Source: a bacterium
GTDB lineage: Bacteria > Planctomycetota > JACOTG01 > JAUIME01
Reading direction: 5' to 3'
NCBI GenBank assembly: GCA_030433195.1
Contig: JAUIME010000154.1
Span: 1 to 9,200 of the forward strand
Length of the DNA stretch: 9,200 nucleotides
Shown in pieces: positions 1-7,900 of the stretch. The position numbers and the translations under genes were made by a program. Position 1 is the stretch's first letter, and each line of letters starts with the position of its first letter. Below the pieces are notes generated by a model. That model did not search any database, was not told the DNA's origin, and saw nothing but the letters and a program-made list of their open reading frames with translations.

Positions 1-350
1 AGGCCGACGAGCGACCCGGTTCCGAGTGTCGTTTCGTAGGTCGCGTGGAACGTTTCGATGTCGACGCCCGGCAGGTTGGCGAGCCAGACCGCGATCGCGG
101 GTTGCTGCTCGACCTCTTGCCCGCCGCCCACGACCGACTCGGCGCTGCAGCCGATCAGGTGCCGCGCCCCGGTCGCGTCGAGGATTCGCTCCTGGACCGC
201 TGCGTACGACGACCGATGGTGGGGGGACACGAAGACCATGGCCAGATCGGGAGGCGATCCGGTGTCTCCCGAGGCGGAGAGCTGCCCGACGATTTCGTCG
301 AGGGCCTCGGGGGTCGATTCGGCGGTGCTGACGGTCTCACGACATTCCAT
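1..350 (-). CDS. FIST N-terminal domain protein, partial (C-terminal part lies beyond the left edge)
   Basis: An uninterrupted reading frame starts at an ATG at 350 and runs off the left edge after 116 codons. The first 33 or so residues are a variable leader. Residues 35-101 then follow the FIST N-domain pattern: a strand and loop DLAMVFVSPHH (35-45), a helix, then HLIGCSAESVVGGG (64-77) with its glycine-rich turn, and a strand AIAVWLANLPGV (85-96). FIST domains are proposed sensory modules that bind small ligands, perhaps amino acids, and whole proteins usually carry an additional FIST C domain, which would lie outside this window. No signal peptide or membrane segment is visible, so it is probably cytosolic. 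No good Shine-Dalgarno sequence precedes the ATG; the frame stays open upstream without a better start. It is divergent from hipBA. The family call rests on recognised motifs; the ligand and output are unknown. Confidence 0.83.
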   Translation of the reverse strand, partial: MECRETVSTAESTPEALDEIVGQLSASGDTGSPPDLAMVFVSPHHRSSYAAVQERILDATGARHLIGCSAESVVGGGQEVEQQPAIAVWLANLPGVDIETFHATYETTLGTGSLVG

Positions 351-470
351 AGCGCGTAAGTCTACAAAACGAAAGGAGATGAGAGGCAGGGGCGAAGCGT
401 CTGTAAATGTTGCTTGAATCGCGTTGTTTTGGAGGGTAGTTTCTAGTAGCCATTAAAAGGAGGTTGTTTT
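351..470. promoter_or_regulatory. Divergent intergenic region between the FIST gene and hipBA
   Basis: This 120-base gap is the only sizeable non-coding stretch in the window and is visibly richer in A and T than the surrounding genes. It must hold the promoters of both divergent transcription units. I could not find convincing paired -35 and -10 boxes in either direction: a TTGCTT at 410-415 has no well-spaced -10 partner. HipB proteins usually bind palindromes in their own promoter, but no clear palindrome is visible. What is visible is a 9-base word, GTTGTTTTG, present at 423-431 and 463-471, with a shorter GTTTTG in inverse orientation at 365-370. The assignment as a regulatory region follows from gene arrangement. 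Confidence 0.6.
457..464 (+). promoter_or_regulatory. Strong ribosome binding site of hipB
   Basis: AAGGAGGT is a full match to the anti-Shine-Dalgarno consensus and ends about 7 bases before the GTG at 471. It fixes that GTG as the start of the antitoxin gene and predicts strong initiation. Toxin-antitoxin operons generally make the antitoxin in excess, and the weaker site ahead of hipA fits that. Confidence 0.85.
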
Positions 471-890
471 GTGGTTACCGAATACCAAACGGACGCCGAG
501 GTCGCGCGGGCGTTCGGAGAACGTCTGCGTCAATTTCGCGTGAGCGAGCGCGGTGCCTCGATGACTCAGAAGGAGCTCGCGAAGCGTACGGGGGTCTCCG
601 TCACGGCCATTTCTCGACTCGAGAACACGGGTTCGGCGACCATGATGACCGTGCTCGCCGTGCTGCGCGTCTACGGACGCCTCGACGCGCTCTTGGAGGT
701 CGTTCCCGATCTGTCGGCGCCGACGCCGATGGAGCGACTCGCGCAGAAGCCGCAGCGCCAGAAGGCGTGGGCACCACGGCGGTCGCGGTCCGATTCCTCG
801 ACCGCGCGGCGGGAGCGGCACGATTCGAAAAAGCGGGGTACCGCGGATCCTGCTGCCGAGGATCCCGAGGCCGACGGGAGTTCGTCGTGA
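471..890 (+). CDS. hipB: HipB-like antitoxin, XRE-family helix-turn-helix regulator
   Basis: This 139-residue protein starts at a GTG placed by the AAGGAGGT site just upstream. Residues 15-75 form an XRE/Cro-type helix-turn-helix domain: MTQKELAKRTGVSVTAISRLENTG (31-54) covers the two DNA-contact helices. After residue 80 the protein changes to a polar tail rich in Arg, Lys, Ser and Asp that looks disordered (about 91-139). HipB proteins dimerise, bind operator DNA in their own promoter and hold the HipA kinase inactive, so this is the likely antitoxin and autorepressor. The stop codon overlaps the hipA start as GTGA, which suggests translational coupling. The tail is longer than that of E. 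coli HipB (88 residues) and may be the degradation-sensitive or toxin-contacting part; that is inference. The role rests on the helix-turn-helix pattern and on linkage to hipA. Confidence 0.9.
   Translation: MVTEYQTDAEVARAFGERLRQFRVSERGASMTQKELAKRTGVSVTAISRLENTGSATMMTVLAVLRVYGRLDALLEVVPDLSAPTPMERLAQKPQRQKAWAPRRSRSDSSTARRERHDSKKRGTADPAAEDPEADGSSS
876..880 (+). promoter_or_regulatory. Ribosome binding site of hipA inside hipB
   Basis: GGGAG lies inside the last codons of hipB, 6 bases before the GTG at 887. It supports this GTG as the hipA start rather than any codon further upstream, although the hipA frame is open back to 464 by chance. The site is weaker than that of hipB. Confidence 0.6.
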
Positions 891-2167
891 GCGCGGAGGC
901 CGATCCCGGGGTGGTCCGCGTCCGGCTGTGGGAGCAGACGGTCGGCGCGGTGGCCGAGGCTCCGACGAGTCGCGGTGTGCTCGAGTTTCAGTTTGCCCGA
1001 GAATTCGCGCGGAGCGGTCTCGAGATTGCGCCGTTTCACGCGCCGCTTCATCCGACGCGCGTCTATCGGTTTCCGGAGCTCGATCGCCTGACGTTTCACG
1101 GTCTGCCGGGCTTCTTGGCGGATGCCTTGCCCGACGCGTTCGGCAACGCGCTCATCGACGCGTACATGACGCAGCGCGGGATCGCGCCGTCGACGATCAC
1201 GACGCTGCAGCGGCTCTTGTACATGGGGCGCCGCGCGATGGGCGCTCTCGAGTTCGAGCCCGCGATCGACGCCGCATCGGAATCGGCGGTCGCGGTTCCG
1301 CTCGCGATGGCGTCGCTCGTCGAGAGCGCGCGGGCGGCGATTCGAGGACGCATCGGCGACGTCGCGCCCGAGATCCTCTCGGTCGGAACATCGGCCGGCG
1401 GGGCGCGGGCGAAGGCCGTCGTCGGATTCCGAGCCGATACCGAAGAGCTCGTCGCCGGGCAATCGGATCTTCCGCACGGGTTCGAACCGTGGCTCCTCAA
1501 GTTCGACGGCGTCGGTCTCGACCTCGATCTCGGGGAGAGTCATGGTTACGGCCGTATCGAGTACGCCTACCACCTCATGGCACGCGACGCGGGGATCGAA
1601 ATGGCGTCGTGCCGGCTGCTCGAAGAAGGCGGGCGGGCGCATTTCATGACGCGTCGCTTCGATCGCGACGCGCGCGGCAAATGCCATCTTCAAACGCTGT
1701 GCGCGATGCAGCACGCCGATTTCAACCGCCCCGGAACCTACGATTACGAGCTGCTGTTTCGGACGATGCAGGCGCTTCGTCTCGGCAAGGACGCGCTCGC
1801 GGAGGCGTTTCGCCGGATGACGTTCAACGTCGTGGCGCGCAACTGCGACGACCATACGAAGAACGTGTCGTTCCTCATGGATCGCGACGGGCAGTGGCGC
1901 CTCGCGCCCGCGTACGATCTCACGTTCGCGCACAATCCCGCACCGGGCAAGTGGACGCGTCGGCATCAGATGCTCGTTGCGGGGAAGGGCGACGGGATCA
2001 CGATCGACGATCTGCTCGGTGTCGCCAAGAGCTTCAATCTCCGCGGGGCCTCGCGGGATGTCGAGCGCGTTGTCGAGGCGATTCGGAAATGGCCCGAGCA
2101 CGCGGAGGCGGCCCGTGTCGACGAAGCGTCGGTGCGGCGCATCGCGGCGCTGCACGTTGCCGTCTGA
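887..2167 (+). CDS. hipA: HipA-family serine/threonine kinase toxin
   Basis: This 426-residue protein has the two-part HipA architecture. The N-terminal domain (about 10-125) includes VRVRLWEQTVGAV (10-22) and the family motif GLPGFLADALPDAFGNALID (72-91), followed by MGRRAMGALEFEP (113-125). The kinase part has a glycine-rich loop SVGTSAGGARAK (165-176), a strand with ATP-binding Lys205, the catalytic loop NCDDHTKN (319-326) and the metal-binding Asp344 in PAYD. By pattern alignment, Ser169, Asp321 and Asp344 match Ser150 (autophosphorylation), Asp309 (catalysis) and Asp332 (Mg2+) of E. coli HipA, so the kinase appears intact. E. coli HipA phosphorylates glutamyl-tRNA synthetase and causes growth arrest and persistence; the target here cannot be read from the sequence, since homologues vary. 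The GTG start overlaps the hipB stop by 4 bases. Codon use resembles that of the neighbours, so there is no obvious sign of recent transfer. Confidence 0.93.
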   Translation: MSAEADPGVVRVRLWEQTVGAVAEAPTSRGVLEFQFAREFARSGLEIAPFHAPLHPTRVYRFPELDRLTFHGLPGFLADALPDAFGNALIDAYMTQRGIAPSTITTLQRLLYMGRRAMGALEFEPAIDAASESAVAVPLAMASLVESARAAIRGRIGDVAPEILSVGTSAGGARAKAVVGFRADTEELVAGQSDLPHGFEPWLLKFDGVGLDLDLGESHGYGRIEYAYHLMARDAGIEMASCRLLEEGGRAHFMTRRFDRDARGKCHLQTLCAMQHADFNRPGTYDYELLFRTMQALRLGKDALAEAFRRMTFNVVARNCDDHTKNVSFLMDRDGQWRLAPAYDLTFAHNPAPGKWTRRHQMLVAGKGDGITIDDLLGVAKSFNLRGASRDVERVVEAIRKWPEHAEAARVDEASVRRIAALHVAV

Positions 2168-2181
2168 CCGAGGCGGAAAAC
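2168..2181. other. 14-base convergent junction between hipA and uvrA
   Basis: The hipA stop on the plus strand and the uvrA stop on the minus strand are separated by 14 bases. There is no room for, and no sign of, a hairpin followed by a T-run on either strand. Transcripts from the two sides probably overlap at their 3' ends or end by a factor-dependent mechanism. Confidence 0.7.
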
Positions 2182-4980
2182 TCAGCGCGGGACTTCGCCG
2201 CGGCGTTCGAAGAACTCGTGGAGATAGCGGGCCGTGACGCTCGTCTCGTCGGACGCGAAGTCGAGCGGGTGTCCCTCGGCGATCACGCGGCCGCCGGCGT
2301 CCCCGCCCTCGGGTCCGAGATCGATGACCCAGTCGGCGGATGCAACGACGGGGATGTTGTGTTCGATGACGACGACGGAATGCCCCTGCTCGACGAGTCC
2401 GTGCAGCAGTGAGAGCAACCCCGCGACGTCCGAGGGATGCAGACCCGTCGTGGGCTCGTCGAGGATGTAGAGCGTGCCCTGTCGCGAAGCCGACCCGAGC
2501 TCGCGCGCGAGCTTGATGCGCTGCGCTTCGCCGCCGGAGAGGGTATTCGACGGTTGACCGAGCGTGAGGTAGCCGAGCCCGATGTCGACGAGGAACTTCG
2601 TGTACGACTGCACTGCGGGGATCGACGCGAAGAACGTGTCGGCTTCGTCGAACGACATCGCGAGCACTTCGGCGATCGATTTGCCGCGGAATCGCACGGC
2701 GAGCGTTTCCTCGTCGAAGCGTTTGCCGCCGCAGGTGTCGCAGTCGATGTGCACGTCGGGCAGGAAGCTCATCTCCATGCGGATGCGGCCTTGCCCCGAA
2801 CACGATTCGCAACGCCCGCCCGCGACGTTGAACGAAAACCGGCCCGGCTCGTAGCCGCGCGCGCGGGCCTCGTTCGTCATCGCGAACAGGCCGCGAATCT
2901 CGTCGAGGAACCCGACGTAGGAAGCCGGGATCGACCGCGGCGTTCTGCCGATCGGGGACTGGTCGACCTGCACGACGCGCTGCAGCCGCTCGGCACCGTC
3001 GATGCCGTCGTGATCGCCGGGACGTACGGCGCTACCCGTGATGGCGCGGCGCAGGCCTTTGTAGAGGATTTCGTGCACGAGCGTCGATTTGCCCGAACCC
3101 GATACGCCCGTCACGGCGACGACGGCGTTGAGCGGGACCGAGACGTCGATACGTTTCAGATTGTTCGCGCGCGCGCCGAGGACGCGAAGCGCGTGTTCGC
3201 CGCGTCCCTCTCGACGCTCCGGTCGGAAGACGTCTTGGGTGTCGTTGCGCAGGAACGCGGCAGTGCGCGAGCGCTTCGAACGTGCGACCGTTTTCGGAGT
3301 GCCTTCGCACACGAGCTCGCCGCCACGGCTGCCTCCGCCGGGCCCCATGTCGATGAGCCAATCCGCGGCGCGCATCGTCTCCTCGTCGTGCTCGACGACG
3401 ACGATCGTGTTGCCGCGGTCGCGCAACGATCGCAGGGTCCCGAGAAGCCGCGTGTTGTCACGCGGGTGGATGCCGATGGTCGGTTCGTCGAGGACGTAGC
3501 ACGCGCCCGTGAGATTCGAGCCGAGCTGGGCGGCGAGACGGATGCGCTGTGATTCACCGCCGGACAGCGTGTCGGCACGCCGGCCCAGCGTGAGGTAGCC
3601 GAGACCGACGTCGCGCAAGAACTGGAGCTTGGCGAGGATCGACTCGACGAGCCGATCGCCGATCGCCGCATCGCGACCCGAGAGCGCGAATCCTTCGAAG
3701 TGCGCGATCGCGGCGTCGACCGACATCGACGTGAGGGCGTCGATCGTGGTGCCGTGAACTTCGACCGAGAGCGCGGTGTCGCGCAGGCGCCGTCCGTCGC
3801 ACTCGGGGCAGTCGTGCAAGCTCACGAACGAGTCGAGGTGCTTGTGGACCGCCTTGCGCTGCGTGCGGCGTCGCAGGCGCAGGAGCCTGGGCACGAGGCC
3901 CGTGAAGTCGCCTTGCGCGCGGAAGAAACGATTCCACTGGCTCTCGCGCAGGTCGGCGATCGGAACGTCGATCGGGATCTTGCCGAGCTCCTTGGCTTCG
4001 CGCAGGACGTTGTCCGCGTCGATCGCGCGTGCGATCGGCGCTCGCTGGAAGATCTCGAGGCCGCCGTCCGCGAGGCTGCGTCGCGTGTCGGCGACCATGA
4101 GGACCGGATCGAGTTCTTCGGCGAGGCCGCTTCCCTTGCACTCGGGGCATTGTCCGTGGCGACTGTTGAACGAGAACAAGCGCGGATCGAGCTCTTCGAA
4201 TGCGCGGCGACAGCTCGGACACGTACGGTGTAGCGAGACGAGGTGCGGTTCGTCGTCGTCTTCTCCGATCACGGAAGCCATCCCGTTGCCGAGATCGAAG
4301 GCGCGACGCAGCGCGGCGTCGAGCTGCCCCTCGGTCTCGGGGCCGACTTCGAGGCGAGCCACGACCCAGTCGACGTCGTGCTCGACGAAACGCTCCAGCG
4401 CGGGGATGGTGTCGGCGTCGAACGCTACGAACGCGCCGTCGACGCGCGCCTCGCGAATCCCGGTGCGCGCGCCGCGTTCGAAGACGTCCTTGTGGTAGCC
4501 CTTGCGGCCGCGGACGATCGGGGCGAGCACCGCGATGCTGCGGCGTGCGTACGTGTCGCGAACTTCGTCGCGAACCTGCGCCGGCGAGAGCGCACCGATT
4601 TCGATGTGACAATCGGGACAATGCAATCGCCCGATTCGCCAGTAGAGCAAGCGCACGAAGTGATAGATCTCGGTCATCGTGGCGAGCGTCGAGTTGCGCC
4701 CGCCGCGCGTCGTGCGTTGCTCGATGGCGATCGTCGGCGGGATGCCCGTCAGCGAATCGATGTCGGGACGCTTCATCGGCGCGACGAACTGCCGTGCATA
4801 CGCCGACAGCGAATCGAGGTAACGGCGCTGGCCCTCCGCGAACAGGATGTCGAACGCGAGCGTCGATTTTCCCGAGCCGCTCGGTCCCGTGACGACGACG
4901 AACTCGTCGCGCGGGACGCGCACGTCGACGTCGCGCAGATTGTGCTCGCGCGCGCCGCGCACGAAGATGTCGGTCGGCGC
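2182..4980 (-). other. UvrA fusion, second unit (residues 1011-1942)
   Basis: This region encodes the second complete UvrA unit, about 932 residues. Its opening block reads GPSGSGKSTLAFDILFAEGQ (1042-1061) and RRYLDSLSAYARQF (1062-1075). Walker A lysines are 593 residues apart. The motif RKGYHKDVFERG (1169-1180) followed by VDGAFV (1190-1195) resembles the UvrB-binding region of ordinary UvrA. The Walker B segments read VLDEPTIGIHPRD and ILDEPTTGLHPSD. All zinc cysteines are kept, so this unit shows no sign of decay. Confidence 0.88.
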
Positions 4981-7900
4981 GGTGACGGGCACGAGGGCCT
5001 CGCGGACCGTCGTGGCGGGCGAGGGATCGGGGGAGGACGCACTCTTGCGACGAGTCTTGCGACGCTTCTTCTTGCCCGCGGATTCGAGCGCCTCGCGGAG
5101 GAACGGGGCGGTCGCCGAGCGATCCGACGCGGCGACCTCTTCGGGCGTGCCGACCGCGACGATCTCCCCACCCTCGGCACCGCCTTCGGGGCCGAGGTCG
5201 ATGACATGATCCGCCGAACGAATGACGTCGAGATGATGCTCGATGACGACGACCGTGTGGCCGGCTTCGACGAGCGCGTCGAGCGCCGCGAGGAGCACGC
5301 GGATGTCGGCGAGGTGCAGGCCCGTCGTCGGCTCGTCGAACAAGAACAGGCTCGGTGCGCCGGACTTCGACGACGCGGCGTCGCGCAGATGCGCGGCGAG
5401 CTTCAGGCGCTGAGCTTCCCCGCCCGAGAGTGTCGGCAGCGGTTGCCCGAGCCGAAGATACCCGAGCCCCACGGTCACGAGCGGGCGCAGCGAACGCTCG
5501 ATCTCGGGGCGCGAGCCGAATCGTTCGAGTGCCTCCGCCGCGGTCATGTCGAGGATCTCGGCGACGCTGGCGCCCTCGAGCTCGACCTCGAGAACGGCCC
5601 GCTTGAATCGTCGCCCCTCGCAGTCGGGACAGGGGAGGTGCACGTCCGAGAGGAACTGCATCTCGACGCGTTCGTAGCCCTCGCCCTGACACGTCTCGCA
5701 GCGTCCGGCGGAGACGTTGAACGAGAACGTGCGCGGCGAGTAGCGCCGTTCCCGTGCGAGGGGGGCTTGCGCGAGGAGCTCGCGGAAGCCGTCCCAAGCG
5801 CCGCTGTACGTCGCCGGATTCGATCGCGACGTCGTCGCAACGGGAGCCGCGTCGACGAGTACGATGTCGCCGATTCGGTCGAGCCCCTCGATGCCGTCGC
5901 AAGCGCCGACGTTCTCGACGACTTCGCCGCGCCGACGTCGAGCGTTTCCGTAGAGGACGTCGTGGACGAGCGTCGACTTCCCGGATCCGGAGACCCCTGT
6001 CACGCACGTGAAGAGTCCGAGGGGAATCGTCGCGTCGACGCCTCGGAGGTTGTGCTCGGTCGCGTTGCGGATGTGGATCGCGCGGTCGTCGCGCGGCGGG
6101 CGGCGCTTCTTCGGAATCGGAACGGACTCGCGTCCCGAGAGAAACGCCGCCGTGAGCGATTCGGGGTGATCGAGCAGCGTCTCGAGCGGTCCGCAGTGCA
6201 GGAGCTTGCCGCCGTCGCGCCCGGCGTTCGGTCCGATGTCGACGACGAGGTCGGCTTCGCGCATCATCGCCGGATCGTGCTCGACGACGAGGACGGTGTT
6301 CCCGCGCGCTCGCAGGTCCTTCAGCACGCGGATCACGCGCTGGGCGTCCCGCGCGTGCAGACCGATCGACGGCTCGTCGAGGATGTACATGGTGTTGACG
6401 AGCGCCGACCCGAGCGCGGTCGTGAGGTTGACGCGCTGCGTTTCGCCGCCCGAAAGCGTACGGGAGGCGCGTCCGAGCGAGAGGTAGTCGAGGCCGACCT
6501 CTTCGAGATAGGTCAGGCGCGGACGCAGTTCGATGAGCACGGGCTCCGCCGCCTTGGCGAGCCCCGGCGGAAACTCGAGAGAGTCGAAGTAGGCGACCGC
6601 GTCGCGAATCGTCATCGCGTAGACGTCGGCGATGGTCTTTCCGGCGATGCGATAGCCGAGCGCATCGGGTTTGAGGCGCGTCTCGTGGCACTCGGGGCAC
6701 GGAACGTATCCGCGATACCGTGACAGGAGCACGCGAACGTGCATCTTGTAGGTCTTCTTCTCGAGCTTGCGGAACCACGCGTACACGCCACCGAATCGGT
6801 CGCGTTCCCGCGGCCGGGCTTTCGAGGGTTGCTCGCCCTCGAGCACGAGCCGTTGCTGGCGTTCGGTGAGTTCACCGAAGGGTCGCGTGACCGGGATCTT
6901 CGCGCGGCGGCAGAAATCGAGCAAGGTCTCGAACTCGGGCTCGGTCTTCTCGGTTCGCCACGGCTTGATGGCCCCGTCGCGGATCGGAAGCCGAGGGTCG
7001 GGCACGATGCGTTCGTCGTCGAGCGTCAGCACGCGCCCGAATCCGTGGCACGCTTCACACGCTCCCACGGGACTGTTGAACGAGAACAGGTTCGGAACCG
7101 GATCGCGGTATTCGAGGTCGCAGCGCGCGCAGTGCAGCTCGCGTGAGAACGACAACGGCTCGCCACCGTCGAGTCGCACTTCGAGGTGTCCGCTGCCGAG
7201 CTCGAGCGCTTGTTCGAGGCTGTCGGCGAGGCGCTGGTCCGTGACGGGGAACTTGATGCGGTCGAGAACGACACGCGTCGTGTCGCCCGCGATGCGGTCG
7301 TCTTCGTCGTCCCGGAGCTGTCGGGTCCGGACGACTTCGCCGTCGATGAAGACGCGCCGGAAGCCTTCACGCTCGAGCTCGTCGAGGAACGCGTCGCGAT
7401 CGAGGTCGGCGGGGCGCGGGACGGGGAACGTGACGAGGGCCATCTTCGGCGCGGGGTCGGCGGCTTCCGCTTCGGCGCGGATCGACGTCGCGATCGATGC
7501 GGGATCGTCGCGCCGGACGGCCTTTCCACAGCTTCCGCAGTAGAGCGTCGCGGTGCGCGCGAAGAGCACCTTCAAATGGTCGGCGATCTCGGTCATGGTG
7601 GCGACGGTCGAGCGCGAGGTGCGCACGTTGTTCGTCGCTTCGATGGCGATCGCGGGGAGGATTCCCTCGGCGGTGTCGACGTCCGGCCGCGACATGCGAT
7701 CGAGGAACTGGCGAGCGTAGGCCGAGAAGGACTCGACGTAGCGGCGCTGCCCCTCGGCGTACAGGGTTTGGAACGCGAGCGACGACTTCCCCGATCCGGA
7801 CACGCCCGTGATGACGGCGAACGATCCGTGGGGGATGTCGAGATCGAAGCCACGCAGGTTGTTCTGGCGAACGCCGCGCAACACGAGTGTGTCGGTCGAG

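Noticed and set aside
464..886. A hipA start at 464, giving a 567-residue HipA
   Set aside because: The extra 141 residues lie in a shifted frame of hipB and show no domain; GTG 887 has a ribosome binding site and the normal HipA N-terminus follows within 10 residues.
928..2412. A 494-codon plus-strand frame overlapping hipA
   Set aside because: It is a shifted frame of hipA with no recognisable domains and an arginine-rich product.
671..2812. A 713-codon minus-strand frame opposite hipBA and the end of uvrA
   Set aside because: It crosses the convergent junction and covers two well-supported genes; its arginine-rich product looks like a composition artefact.
2437..3552. A 371-codon plus-strand frame opposite the end of uvrA
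   Set aside because: It is the antisense of conserved UvrA motifs and has no ribosome binding site or domain pattern of its own.
4243..6723. An 826-codon open frame on the plus strand, opposite uvrA
   Set aside because: It mirrors the codon positions of uvrA on the opposite strand; GC-rich genes commonly leave such frames open. The protein is Arg/Glu/Asp/Val-rich with no recognisable domain.
3554..6778. A 1074-codon frame on the minus strand inside uvrA
   Set aside because: It overlaps uvrA in another frame, is extremely arginine-rich and has no domain pattern; the UvrA frame accounts for the sequence completely.
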